A program made the position numbers and the translations under genes. The notes beneath the pieces are model-generated. The model was not told the DNA's origin. It searched no databases and worked only from the letters and a program-made list of their open reading frames with translations. A stretch of DNA of 64,000 nucleotides from Synechococcus sp. CBW1004 (GTDB lineage: Bacteria; Cyanobacteriota; Cyanobacteriia; PCC-6307; Cyanobiaceae): contig NZ_CP060397.1 of the NCBI RefSeq assembly GCF_015840715.1, positions 2,624,686 through 2,688,685 on the forward strand. Reading direction: 5' to 3'. The number at the start of each line of letters is the position of its first letter. Positions within the stretch are counted from its first letter, which is position 1. Positions 50,401 through 58,700 of this stretch are shown here, piece by piece.

Positions 50401-51274
50401 CACCATCGATGGCGGCCTCGGCATCGACACCTACGCCTCTGGCTTCACGGTCAGCTTTGTGCCTCCCTTCGTTCAGGATCCCGCCAACACTGGCCAGATC
50501 CTGGGCCAGGTGGTGAATCTGAGCAGTGTGAACCTGAACGAGACCTACATCACCAACATCACTGGTTACTCGGTCGCTGCTTCCCTGCAGTTTGTTGCGG
50601 CGGGCACTGCTAACTATCTCTATAACCTCCCCTTGCCCCTGTTCGGCGGTTCTCCCGTCACCGACGTGCTCGCCAACATTGAGAATGTTGATGGCACCAA
50701 TGGCAATGATTTCATCATTGGCAGCGGCGACATCAATACACCAGTGGGTGAGCGTGATACTGCAGCTACTCAGAACCGTCTTGATGGCCTGGCGGGTGAC
50801 GACACCTATCAAGGTGGGTTTGGGGCTGACACGTTCATCAATAGTGATGGCGCGGATCTCATTCTTGATCTCGGCTTGATTGCCAGCGGTGGCTACGAGC
50901 AAATTCTGCTTGACGAAGGAGCCACTTTCACCGCCTTCCTGGGTGATGATTGGGATGCTGGCACCGGCGTCCCCGGATCGAACAGCGTTAACAACGGTGA
51001 ATTCACTCTGAATCTTCAGGGATTCAATGCTGACCTCTCCAACTCCGAAGGCGATGGCCTCTACATCGTCAATGGCACCGCTGCTGACGAGTTGGTCATC
51101 GGTTCCAACAATGGCGACATCATCAATGGTCTTGGCGGTAACGACACCCTGATCGGGCTCGGTGGTGATGACACCATCTTCGGCGGAGCTGGCAACGACT
51201 CCATTGAAGGTTCTGTAAGCGTTCAGGGGTCGGGACACCCCAGTGCGTCAGTCAATCTCCGATCTCTCCTCTGA
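44492..51274 (+). CDS. Giant RTX/DUF4214 surface protein, N-terminal part truncated by IS66
   Basis: The open frame is 2260 residues, of which 2241 are native; the last 19 come from the inserted IS (from 51215). Residues 5-85 have two DUF4214-like segments (YITYFGRAADPEGLQYW and NLFGKNADEDGLSFW), found in cyanobacterial S-layer and RTX proteins. A divergent repeat (about 188-284) precedes six near-identical 106-residue repeats (287-920). RTX nonapeptide blocks follow near 48030-48500, 49140-49380, 50100-50440 and 51075-51214, separated by beta-rich regions. No signal peptide is present, in keeping with type I export. The C-terminal secretion region is lost beyond the insertion. Composition is less GC-rich than the housekeeping genes. 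Confidence 0.9.
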   Translation: MATATELQVLYITYFGRAADPEGLQYWLINGATQEQIADGFATTPEYADTIQGKTISQVINDFYLNLFGKNADEDGLSFWTGKVNDFLNGVPGGASLQQVGRLIADGALVKPAGDPDRVILESKIAAAGNWTEAVASDATFNTNYNGALANTFGVEFLNQVVSPATIPSEAQTLAAVAAIPPFGTIGLLTPLSATVSEGGSVIFQLTTIPATPSTTYTYEISGAVNAADFVSGSLTGVVTTDSTGVGTLQITIANDALVESSEIFSVNIQDIATTSSVTILNTTVPVVSVVAQPTAVSEGGLLTFNIATSAVAPGTLLNYAITGIQAEDVLGGATVLSGTRVVAADGSVDPVLITIATDLLFGEQETATITVSGQGLVSASASAEVVDTTLPPELTVVAQPSAVNEGAQLIFNIGTTSIAAGTNISYIITGIQPADVLGGAAVLIGTRTVNADGSVAPVQITIANDLAFGEVETATITVAGAGLIATASAEVVDTTPEPVLSVVAQPSAVNEGASLAFNISTTSIAPGTLITYTITGIQADDVLGGAAALSGTRTVALDGSVAPVQITIANDLVFGEVETATITVAGAGLIATASAEVVDTTPEPVLSVVAQPSAVNEGALLTFNISTTSIAPGTLITYTIAGLQPSDVLGGLAALSGSRLVAIDGSVAPVQITIAEDLAFGEQETATITIVGAGLTATASAEVVDTTLEPALSVVAQPSAVNEGSVLTFTIATTSVAPGTVLNYGISGIQPADVLGGLAVLSGSRVVNADGSVSPVQITIANDLLFGEDETATIIVEGAGLIASASAQVVDTTPEPALSVVAQPTAVNEGSVLTYIISTTSVASGTVLNYTISGINDSDVLGGAAVLTGTRVVNVDGTVAPVQITISTDLIVGEQETATITVTGAGLTASASAQIVDTSSNVLNLTVNQDIFVESGIPQDLIFSAAVVPGGALGVGFNTLQSFDSLVGGSGQDQLIAGLTSLLGVVVEPLAIRDIETVSLTSLNAANTLSLLNSNSVGTLENFSSTSALTFSNIPGQPVPGGLPTVNINGVYLPGASTTLQFQPVALAGIETLNINTSSSGVNVNGGSGAPLRIITGPGIESAVITDAIQVPDFQVDYDLSQLNIPSISISSPNNVRLSTTGGPLGVNGVNLNTTSINGSGIDGVFTVNLSGQNAQVSIQGGAGDDRIQGRQGNSTLVGNGGNDSLTTVGGNDSLNGGIGNDTLVGAAGNNNFIGGIGNDSISADGGNDSASGDEGNDTINLSGGNNTATGGSGFDSIITLGGSDSISGGDNADTISSGAGSDTVNGDQGDDSIDFGEGLDRVSGGLGDDYFVGNLSPGLAFGTTDTINGDEGVNTLEITATNADAVANSLGMGFVDNIQILNISETVGAGAGSNQVDASLIDSSIEEMNLFNGTGMTPAVFTFNPGSSRFNLETGVFGGDASFNVGGLGTNDDSLTITGPGLGNYLNGKNLTFLGFDGNSVTVNTGLTDQTIGTLTTTPSPLEESRFVFQGAGGVTINQVDATAGNLVLDFNGIGGIPQRRAVVNGTDVVAGSTVSILGSAGSDVFVGDTEQANTVASQSGNDEVTVGSGNDVVVSGIDDDTITPGLGFDNVDAGADDDRLNVGETLNRNSAGDLGFGFDTLDGGSGVDTIQLLGLLGDTSFPLVATQGYTASDLNRVSNFEVLELDVVDSSLPGVITVQDLFNFTVNGNTIETVNLTESSEDLGSALLFNAPTSLVNLGVLETLDNVTVLRRLDTANDVLNVSLRDGADLTTLDLDDEETINFFISGNTTIDTLFAQDLTTLTVSGFGSFTITNPIVGSTQLATLDLSGFSVTTISLDASVSTVDMTVTGPTGLPGTLQSYQLNLVTGSGNDNINATGFGANTIDSNAGNDTIQTGDLADLLTAGLGNDSVSSGGGNDTVNADEGNDTVDAGAGNDVVFGDLGNIAGNDSLFGGLGADTLSGGLGADTIDGGLGIDTYASGFTVSFVPPFVQDPANTGQILGQVVNLSSVNLNETYITNITGYSVAASLQFVAAGTANYLYNLPLPLFGGSPVTDVLANIENVDGTNGNDFIIGSGDINTPVGERDTAATQNRLDGLAGDDTYQGGFGADTFINSDGADLILDLGLIASGGYEQILLDEGATFTAFLGDDWDAGTGVPGSNSVNNGEFTLNLQGFNADLSNSEGDGLYIVNGTAADELVIGSNNGDIINGLGGNDTLIGLGGDDTIFGGAGNDSIEGSVSVQGSGHPSASVNLRSLL
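45350..47250 (+). repeat. Six tandem 318-321 bp coding repeats
   Basis: Each unit encodes a domain running from SVVAQPSAVNEG through T-x-x-I-x-x-A-x-G-T, DVLGGAA-LSGTR, VQITIANDL-FGE-ETATI to ASAEVVDTT. Its VNEG and E-x-ETATI ends recall Calx-beta-like immunoglobulin folds. The AQP positions fall at residues 292, 399, 505, 611, 717 and 823, a period of 106-107. The third and fourth units share long stretches with almost no base changes, so copies have probably been homogenised or recently duplicated. Confidence 0.9.
48030..48500 (+). repeat. RTX calcium-binding nonapeptide block (first)
   Basis: About 17 units of the GGxGxDxxx type, such as GGAGDDRIQ, GGIGNDSIS and GGDNADTIS. They fold into a calcium-dependent parallel beta-roll in RTX proteins. 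Shorter blocks recur later in the same gene. Confidence 0.88.
51207..51214 (+). repeat. Left target-site duplication of the IS66 element
   Basis: AAGGTTCT, directly before the IS end GTAAGCG. The identical octamer is at 52928-52935 on the far side. Eight bp is the usual IS66-family duplication length. Confidence 0.93.
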
Positions 51275-52927
51275 GAGGGGCCATCTGTTCCTTCCACGTG
51301 TGATCGCTGCCTCAGCGATCCGGCACCAGCGATGGCATCACGCCGCCGAGGCGATGGGCAATCCAGGCCTGCTCCAGGAATTGCCAGACATCGCGGCCCT
51401 GCTGCCGCAGGGTGGCGGTGACGGTGAGCAACCGGCTGCGGCAGATGGCGCCGCCGGAGGACTGGACGCCATGGCTGATCTTGCGGTGAATCACCGATTG
51501 CCGCAGTGCCCGCTCGGCAGCGTTGTTGGTGGGCTCGATCCCTGGCGTTTCCAGAAAAGTCCAGAGCGCCTGCTTGCGCTGCAGCAACTGGCGACAGGTT
51601 CGCACCGTCTGGGCCCAGGGCGTTTGCTCGCCCCGCTCACAGCCCAGATCCACCACCCGCTGCAGCGTGGCCTCGAACGCCAAGCGGAGGGGGTGGCATC
51701 GATGCAGGAGCTGGGGCCGGTCGATCGCTCCGCTCTTCCACTGGTGCCAGTGAGCGAACAGATGCTGCTGCAGAGCCAGCATCTGGGCTCCGATCTCCCT
51801 GCTGGCGCCCTGGCGTTCAGCGATGGCCGCCAGATCCCGGATCAGGTGGGCCCAGCACAGCTGCCGCTGCTCCACGGGCAGGTGGTTGTAGGCCGAGAAG
51901 CGATCACTCACCACGATCCCTGCAAAGGTATGGCCCAGAAGCTCCATTGCCGCTGCACTTGAGCGGCTCAGGCCCTGCAGGAACACCGTAACCAGTGGTG
52001 TGACCATGACCCACTGCCAGCCGCGCCTGCCAGCAGGATTACAACCGTCGGCGTTGCCGGTGGGGGCGCCGGTTTCATCCACGTAGGCCACCGGCTGCTG
52101 CCGGGCCACCTCCAGGGCTTCCTCCACCGCCTGCTGCAGGGCTGCGCTCAGACGTGCCCGGATGGTGGCGATAGCGCCGCGGCTGATTTCCACACCCAGC
52201 AGCTGATCCAGCAGCGCCTGGGTTCGGCCGAAACTCAGGGGAAAGGCGCTGCCCAGCAGTCCCACCAGGCCGCTCAGGCGTGGGCCGTAGCGGCTGGGCT
52301 CCACATCCGCCGGCAGCTCGGCGCAGGTGCTGGTGGAGCAGCAGGGGCAGACCAGACGGTGCAGACGGTGTTCGATCACCACCGGGCTGATCGGTGGAAT
52401 CTCGATCACCTGATGGCGCAGCGGCTCCGCATCCTCCCCCTGTAGCAGGGTGCCGCAGCGGCGGCAGGCGTCCGGGTGGTGCTCGAGCACCTCATCCACA
52501 CGCGCGATCGGCAGCAGCTCCGGCCCTGCTCCCGGGTGCCCCTGCTGACCACCCCGCTTGCGACCAGTGCCTTTGCAGCGGGTGGGCGGCTTAAAACCCG
52601 TGCCGTCACTGGAGGGCGGCTTGGAGGAGTTGCGGGAGTTGCGGCCGATCCGCTCGCGCAGGCTGGCCAGTTCCGTCGCCAGGTCGGTGAGCTGCGCTCG
52701 GAGCTGGTCGTTCTCCTGCTGTTGTCTCTGGAGCTGTGCAAGAACCTCAAGGAAGCCAGCCCTCACGCCCACCGGAGTGGAAGCCCAGTCCGCTTCTGAA
52801 ATCCCGGCCGGAGGGGTGGTCATCGCAGGAAGTCTCTGCCTGAGATGCAACCGGGATTCAAGCCGACGTCAAGGGTTCAGTCGTATCGATGTTCGCGATG
52901 AGCTGTCCCGCCCCCCTGAATGGGTAC
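51215..52927 (-). mobile_element. IS66-family insertion sequence inside the RTX gene
   Basis: A 1713-bp element. Its left end reads GTAAGCGTTCAGGGGTCGGG; the right end, read inward on the minus strand, is GTACCCATTCAGGGGGGCGG. The shared GTA, TTCAGGGG and GGGACA give an imperfect inverted repeat of about 24 bp with one length difference. Direct repeats AAGGTTCT flank it. It carries only one gene, the TnpC-type transposase, and no tnpA/tnpB helpers, as in the single-gene ISBst12-like branch. The transposase is antisense to the interrupted gene. Precise removal of IS plus one repeat rejoins the host frame. Confidence 0.93.
51312..52823 (-). CDS. IS66-family transposase (TnpC type)
   Basis: A 503-residue DDE transposase from ATG 52823. 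It opens with a leucine/glutamine coiled coil and the RNSRNSSKPPSSDG motif typical of IS66. A CRRC...CPCC zinc-finger-like pair follows, then the catalytic residues Asp249 in AYVDETGAP, Asp307 in VVSDRFSAYN and Glu437 in PTNNAAERALR. All three acidic residues are present and the frame is intact, so the element may still be active. A TTG nine codons upstream (52850) is an alternative start. Confidence 0.95.
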   Translation of the reverse strand: MTTPPAGISEADWASTPVGVRAGFLEVLAQLQRQQQENDQLRAQLTDLATELASLRERIGRNSRNSSKPPSSDGTGFKPPTRCKGTGRKRGGQQGHPGAGPELLPIARVDEVLEHHPDACRRCGTLLQGEDAEPLRHQVIEIPPISPVVIEHRLHRLVCPCCSTSTCAELPADVEPSRYGPRLSGLVGLLGSAFPLSFGRTQALLDQLLGVEISRGAIATIRARLSAALQQAVEEALEVARQQPVAYVDETGAPTGNADGCNPAGRRGWQWVMVTPLVTVFLQGLSRSSAAAMELLGHTFAGIVVSDRFSAYNHLPVEQRQLCWAHLIRDLAAIAERQGASREIGAQMLALQQHLFAHWHQWKSGAIDRPQLLHRCHPLRLAFEATLQRVVDLGCERGEQTPWAQTVRTCRQLLQRKQALWTFLETPGIEPTNNAAERALRQSVIHRKISHGVQSSGGAICRSRLLTVTATLRQQGRDVWQFLEQAWIAHRLGGVMPSLVPDR

Positions 52928-52935
52928 AAGGTTCT
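52928..52935 (+). repeat. Right target-site duplication of the IS66 element
   Basis: AAGGTTCT, identical to 51207-51214. Host coding sequence resumes at 52936 with ATC GGC AAT GAC (I-G-N-D) in the same frame as GAA GGT TCT (E-G-S) on the left side. Confidence 0.93.
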
Positions 52936-55905
52936 ATCGGCAATGACATCATTGATGGCGATGCCGGCGACGACACGATCGATGGCGGAGCGGGCAACGA
53001 CACCCTCTTCGGTGGTTCGGGCGCTGATTCGATCGATGCAGGTGCTGGTAACGACAGCGTTGATGGGGGTACCGGCAACGATACCGTGATCGGTGATGAG
53101 GGGAATGATTCCATCTTTGGCGGCGATGGGGATGACTCCATCAAGTCCGAGGAAGGATCCGACAGCGTTGATGGTGGCTCCGGCAACGACGAAATCATCG
53201 GTGGTGCCGATGATGACCAATTGTTTGGTGGCACCGGCAACGACACCATCAACGGTCTCGGTGGCGCAGACTCCATCGACGGTGGTGCCGGCAGCGACTT
53301 CATCGCTGGAGGCGCAGACAATGACACCATTGCTGCAGGTGAAGACAATGACCTTGTTCTCGGCGATTCCGGCGATGACAGCATTGCCGGTGAAGCTGGT
53401 GATGACGTCATCGAAGCCGGCAGCGGCAATGACACGGTGACCGGTGGCCTCGGCGATGACACCATCCTGGGTCAGGCTGATCACGACACCGTCGACGCCG
53501 GTGACGGTCTCGACAGCGTGATTGGTGGTGAAGGCAATGACAGCATCATTGGTGGACTGGGCTCCGACATCCTGTTCGGTGGCCTGGGTAATGACACTTT
53601 CACGGGTGATGAGGGTGATGACTCGATCGTTTCCGACGAAGGCACGGATTCGGCTCTGGGTGGCACCGGTAACGACAGCATCAGCCTTGGTGCAGATGCT
53701 GACACCCTGTTCGGTGAGGCTGGTGACGACTCCCTGAACGGCGGCGCCGGCAACGACGTCATTGAGGGTGGTGCCGGTACCGACTTCATTGACGGTGGTG
53801 AAGGCAACGACACCATCCAGGGCGGCTTCGGCAACGACACCATCCAGGGCGGCTTCGGCAACGACAACATCGATGGTGATGCTGGTAACGATGTCATTGA
53901 CGCTGGTGCCGATAACGACACCATTGATGGCGGCACTGGTAACGACACCATTGAAGGTGGTCTCGGTAATGACAACATTGAGGGTGAGCTTGGCGGCGAT
54001 TCCCTACTTGGTGTTGCCGGTAATGACACCATCGATGGTGGAGCTGAGGATGACACCATCGATGGTGGCCTCGATAACGATTCCATCGTTGGTGGTCTCG
54101 GCAGCGACACTATTGATGGAGGCGATGGCGACGATCGAATTTTTGGTGGTCAGCGCCTCGTCGCTTTCGGTTCTGATCTCGATTTTCTTGGTAATGACTC
54201 CATCGCCGGTGGTAATGGCAACGACACCATCGATGGCGGTGCTGGCGACGATGCGCTTGAGGGTGGTGTCGGCAACGACAGTATCCAGGGCGACGGTGGT
54301 ACCGACTTCATCTCCGGTGGTGACGGCAACGACATCATTGATGGCGGTGCTGAAGATGACCTGATTCTCGGTGGATCTGGTATTGATCTCATCGTAGGTG
54401 GAAGCGGCAATGACATCATTGATGGTGAAGACGATAACGACATCATCTCTGGCGATTCAGGTGACGATGAAATCAATGGCGGCAGCGGCAACGACATCAT
54501 TGATGGCGGCAGCGGCAATGACACCATTGATGGTGGCGGGCTCCTTGATTTGTTCGGCAACGACTCGATCTTCGGTGGCACCGGCAACGACACGATTAGC
54601 GGTGGTGTCTTTGGCAACGACTCGATCGACGCAGGCTCCGGTGATGACACCATTGATGGCGGACTTGGCGCAGACTCCATTTTTGGACAAGCTGGCGCCG
54701 ATATCATTGTGGGCCAAGCCGGCAATGACTTCATCGATGGAGGCGGTGACAACGACGCGATCTTCGCTGGCACCGGCACCGATGTCATCTTCGGTGGTGC
54801 TGGAGACGACACCATCACTGGCGATGACGGTAGCGACACCATCTCCGGAGGTGACGACAATGACTCCATCGATGGCGGTTTCGGTGAGGACAGCATTGAC
54901 GGTGGTACCGGCAATGACTCCCTCTTTGGCTTTGCCGACAGTGACTCCATCTTCGGTGGAGCCGGTAGTGACAGCATCGGTGGTCGAGCTGGCGATGATT
55001 CGATCGACGGTGGAGCCGATGACGACACCATCCAGGGCGATGACGGAGCCGATTCAATCTTCGGTTCTGCCGGCAACGACGTGATCGATAGCGGTACGCA
55101 GGACGACAGTGTCGATGCAGGCGTCGGCGATGACTCTGTCCTTGGCGATGCTGGTAACGACTCCATCTTTGGTGGAGCTGGTAGCGACACGATCGGTGGT
55201 GGTGCTGGCGATGATTCGATCGATGGCGGTTCCGGTGATGACAGCATTGACGGTGGTACCGGCAATGACTCCATCCTTGGCGATGCTGGTAACGACTCCA
55301 TCTTCGGTGGAGCTGGTAGCGACACGATCGGTGGTGGAGCTGGCGCTGATTCCATCAGCGGTGGCGCCGATGACGACACCCTCCAGGGTGATGCTGGAAT
55401 CGACACGATCCTTGGTGATGTTGGTAACGACTCGATCGATGCCGGCGACGACAATGACTCCGTGGTCGGTGGCCTCGGTAACGACACCATCAATGGTGGC
55501 CTCGGTAACGACACCATCACTGGCAATGATGGCAATGATTCGATTATTTCTGGCAACGGGTTTGACACTGTGAGTGGCGGCAATGGTAATGACACCATTA
55601 CCGGTGCTGACGGAAGCGATAGCTTCGCTGGCGATGCTGGTAATGACACCATTGCCGGCCAAAGTGGCGCTGACACCATTTCCGGTGGTGATGGTAACGA
55701 CACCATTGCTGGTGGTTTAGGCACCGACACCATCACTGGCGATGCCGGTAGCGACACGATCGCTGGCGGTGACGGCAATGATTCCATCAATGGCGATGCC
55801 GGTAGCGACACCATCACTGGCGATGCCGGAAACGACACGATCGCTGGCGGTGACGGCGATGATTCCATCGTCGGCGGTGCTGATAACGACAGCTACTCCG
55901 GTGGC
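52936..55905 (+). repeat. Very long RTX nonapeptide array
   Basis: About 990 codons, close to 110 positions of nine residues, mostly GG-x-G-(N/D)-D-(S/T)-I-(D/F/x), with short spacers such as the ones near 54130-54180 and 54535-54560. The DNA therefore has a strong 27-bp period. Each pair of turns would bind Ca2+, so the region should form a long beta-solenoid only outside the cell, where calcium is high. Confidence 0.9.
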
Positions 55906-56676
55906 GCCGGGATCGACACCTTCATCGTGAGTGAAGGAACCGACCAGATTTCTGATCTGGGACTGGGTGGCCTTAACGAGATCGTGCAGGTCTCCGCGGG
56001 TGCCACCCTCAATGCGGCCACTCTCGGAGGCAACTGGACAGCCACGGCTGCCAGCTTCAACGACGATACCGCCAACGTCAATTTGGGCGGTTTCTACCTT
56101 GATCTCACCGCTGCTACCGGCACCAAAGGTTGGTCGGTTTTCGGTACGGGCTCCAACGAACAGGCCACGGGTTCGATTTACAACGACACCATCAATGGTG
56201 TCGGCGGTAATGACACCCTCGCAGGCGGTAATGGCAATGATTCGATTACTGGCGGCACCGGTATCGACCTCTTGTCCGGTGGGATTGGCAACAACACCTT
56301 CCGCCAAGTCAATGGCGACTCCGTAAATGCGACTGCTACTGTCTTCGCTGCGACTATTGCCGACAACGACACCATCACCTTCGGTGGTGGAGTTGATTTC
56401 ATTACCGATTTCAACTCCTTCACCGATCGTCTTGATGCCAATGCTGCCAGTGCCAGCAATCTTGTTGGTCAAACTGCTAACAACACAGCTCAGGGCAATT
56501 ATTTCGCCTTCGGTGATTACGTTGGTCTGAACTTCATTATCGATGCCACGGGAGACGACGTTCTCTTCGTTGTTACTGCTGGTATTGACCTGAACAATGC
56601 CGTTAACTTGGGTAACACCAGTGTCGTGCTTGACGGCGCGGCGGCGAATTGGGATGCTGCCACGAACATCATCTGA
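52936..56676 (+). pseudogene. Giant RTX surface protein, C-terminal part separated by IS66
   Basis: The continuation of the gene starting at 44492: 1246 native residues and the real stop. The open frame extends leftwards into the IS (to 52558), so any translation would begin at IS-derived codons. Residues up to about 990 are nearly continuous RTX nonapeptides. A module DTFIVSEGTDQISDLGLG to GSIYNDTINGVGGNDTL follows, then the C-terminal domain FRQVNGDSVN, FITDFNSFTDRLDAN and NWDAATNII at the end. RTX proteins keep the type I secretion signal in the last 50 or so residues, which lies here and not on the N-terminal fragment. Confidence 0.86.
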
Positions 56677-56695
56677 TCTGTTCTGTATTCTTTTC

Positions 56696-56720
56696 GGGTC
56701 CCCTTCGGGGGGCCCTTTTT
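56696..56720 (+). terminator. Rho-independent terminator after the RTX gene
   Basis: GGGTCCCC (56696-56703), a TTCG tetraloop, GGGGGCCC (56708-56715; one G-T pair) and TTTTT (56716-56720). It lies 20 bp after the RTX stop and just before rfbF. Confidence 0.9.
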
Positions 56721-56727
56721 CTTTGTT

Positions 56728-57507
56728 ATGAAGCTCGTGATCCTTGCGGGTGGGCTTGGCACTCGCATCGCTGAAGAAACCCATCTGCGTCCTAAGCCGA
56801 TGGTGGAAATTGGTGGTCGCCCTATCCTGTGGCATCTCATGAAAATCTATGCTGTCCATGGCATCACGGATTTCATTGTCTGTTGCGGCTATAAGGGCTA
56901 TCTCATTAAGGAGTATTTTGCTAACTATGCCCTGCATCAGGCTGATGTCAGCATTGATTTGGGGAATGGTGAGCTCACCTTTCACCGGCGCCAAGCGGAA
57001 CCTTGGAGGGTCACGTTAGTTGATACAGGCGATAGCACGATGACCGGTGGCCGCTTGAAGCGAGTTCGCGACTATCTTGGGGATGGCAGTTTTTGTCTCA
57101 CTTATGGGGACGGCCTGGCCGATATTGATATCTCGGCCCAGCTTGCTTTTCATCGTGCTCACGGGCATCTGGCCACCGTGACTGCCGTCCAGCCTCCTGG
57201 TCGCTACGGTCGTCTTGATCTCGATCCGGCTGCGGTTTTGCCTGCTGTACAAGGTTTTCTGGAAAAGCCTCAGGGTGATGGCAATTGGATCAATGGTGGT
57301 TTTTTTGTCCTTGAGCCCGGCGTGCTTGATCGTATTGCTGGGGATGGTACTAGTTGGGAGGTGGAGCCACTTGGTTCGTTGGCTCAAGATGGAGAATTAA
57401 TCGCGTGGCGGCATCATGGCTTTTGGCAGCCGATGGATACGCTTCGTGAAAAGCAGTTTTTGGAATCACTTTGGCAGAGCGGTAAGGCGCCTTGGAAATG
57501 TTGGTAA
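56728..57507 (+). CDS. rfbF: Glucose-1-phosphate cytidylyltransferase
   Basis: Makes CDP-glucose from glucose-1-phosphate and CTP, the first step of CDP-deoxysugar synthesis. The 259 residues start with the nucleotidyl loop [15 protein letters not shown], followed by [33 protein letters not shown] with the metal-binding Asp, and [16 protein letters not shown]. All match RfbF length and motifs. Only seven bases separate it from the terminator, so its promoter must lie within the end of the RTX gene or it is read through. It heads an operon with overlapping genes to 62015. Composition is less GC-rich than the core genes. Confidence 0.95.
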   Translation: MKLVILAGGLGTRIAEETHLRPKPMVEIGGRPILWHLMKIYAVHGITDFIVCCGYKGYLIKEYFANYALHQADVSIDLGNGELTFHRRQAEPWRVTLVDTGDSTMTGGRLKRVRDYLGDGSFCLTYGDGLADIDISAQLAFHRAHGHLATVTAVQPPGRYGRLDLDPAAVLPAVQGFLEKPQGDGNWINGGFFVLEPGVLDRIAGDGTSWEVEPLGSLAQDGELIAWRHHGFWQPMDTLREKQFLESLWQSGKAPWKCW

Positions 57508-58700
57508 ATCCCACGAGAGCTTCCGTTGACGTCGCTCGCCCTGATCCACTCTTTTGGCGTGGGCGTCGAGTCTTGCTCACTGGTCACAGCGGCTTTAAGG
57601 GGAGCTGGCTGACCCTCTGGTTGCTTCGTCTCGGAGCAGATGTGTACGGAGTGTCGTTGCCTCCCGATGCTTCCGTTCCGCTCTGGCAAGGTCTTGATCT
57701 GGAGTCGGCGGAGCATTTGAAAGGCCGTCTGCGGACTGCTTGGATTGACATCGCAGATGCTGATGCTCTAAACGCCTATGTGTCCGCTGTACAGCCGGAG
57801 GTGGTGTTTCATCTTGCGGCTCAGCCTTTGGTGCGTCGTGGCTACGCCGAGCCAGTGCTCACTTGGTGCACAAATGTTCTTGGCACCATCCACCTGTTGG
57901 AGGCTTTGCGACGACTTCTAAGTCCTTGTAGTTTGGTGGCTATTACTACCGACAAGGTGTATGCCAACCGTGAATGGGAGCATGGCTACCGAGAGCCCGA
58001 TCCGCTTGGTGGCTATGATCCCTACAGCAGCTCTAAGGCTGCGGCTGAGCTTGCGATTGCCAGTTGGCGTGACAGTTTCTGCGGAGATGCTCCCCATCAG
58101 AAATCCGATCTGACGATCGCTTCGGTGCGCGCTGGCAATGTAATCGGTGGTGGAGACTGGTCGGCCGACCGCATCGTGCCGGATCTGATCCGTGCCCTTG
58201 CCGGCGGCTCGACCCTGCAGCTGCGCTCACCCGCCTCCACCCGCCCCTGGCAACATGTGTTGGAGCCACTGGCGGCCTATTTGTTGTTGGCCGAGCGTCT
58301 CAGCGGTCATCGCCCGACGACCCAGTCCTGCGATTCGCCTGAGCGCTTCACCACCAGCTTTAATATCGGGCCCCCGCTCAGCTCCAATCGCAGCGTGCTT
58401 GAGCTGGTGCAGGCCGCCCTTCCTCATTGGCCCGGGGCCACGGCTGACGTGGTGAAGCTTGACCCGGCGGCTGTGTCAGAGCCCCATGAGGCTTCCTTGC
58501 TGCATCTCAGTTCCGATCGCGCCCATCACCGGCTCGGCTGGCGACCCCTCTGGGATTTCAGCACCACCGTGGCCCACACCATGGCCTGGTACCACCGCCA
58601 CCATCAGCTCAGTGCTGCGGGGCCGGTGCCAGCCGCGGCCCTGCAGAGCCTGTGCCTTGAGCAGATCGAAGCCTACCTGGCCTCTTCCCCATGCAGCTGA
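57498..58700 (+). CDS. rfbG: CDP-glucose 4,6-dehydratase
   Basis: An NAD-dependent SDR enzyme that turns CDP-glucose into CDP-4-keto-6-deoxyglucose. The 400 residues have the Rossmann loop [12 protein letters not shown] (about 28-39), [28 protein letters not shown] and the catalytic YSSSKAAAE (Tyr-x3-Lys), plus the [19 protein letters not shown] motif of RfbG. It overlaps rfbF by 10 bp. The first 210 codons use more A/T than the last 190, with a visible shift near 58140, which may be a recombination joint. ATG 57498 is used; a TTG two codons earlier is possible. Confidence 0.95.
   Translation: MLVNPTRASVDVARPDPLFWRGRRVLLTGHSGFKGSWLTLWLLRLGADVYGVSLPPDASVPLWQGLDLESAEHLKGRLRTAWIDIADADALNAYVSAVQPEVVFHLAAQPLVRRGYAEPVLTWCTNVLGTIHLLEALRRLLSPCSLVAITTDKVYANREWEHGYREPDPLGGYDPYSSSKAAAELAIASWRDSFCGDAPHQKSDLTIASVRAGNVIGGGDWSADRIVPDLIRALAGGSTLQLRSPASTRPWQHVLEPLAAYLLLAERLSGHRPTTQSCDSPERFTTSFNIGPPLSSNRSVLELVQAALPHWPGATADVVKLDPAAVSEPHEASLLHLSSDRAHHRLGWRPLWDFSTTVAHTMAWYHRHHQLSAAGPVPAAALQSLCLEQIEAYLASSPCS

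Noticed and set aside
48067-50430. Several minus-strand frames within the N-terminal RTX part
   Set aside because: They are the reverse reading of GGxGxD codons and of the beta-rich spacers; none has a domain.
54150-55868. A 572-codon open frame on the minus strand through the RTX array
   Set aside because: It is a by-product of the 27-bp repeat: it encodes endless S-L-P-x-P-P-S units and has no start context or known domain. The plus strand has the real RTX protein.
52936-55905. 27-bp periodic DNA considered as a CRISPR-like or satellite array
   Set aside because: Units vary at third positions, have no unique spacers and stay in one reading frame; they are coding nonapeptide repeats.
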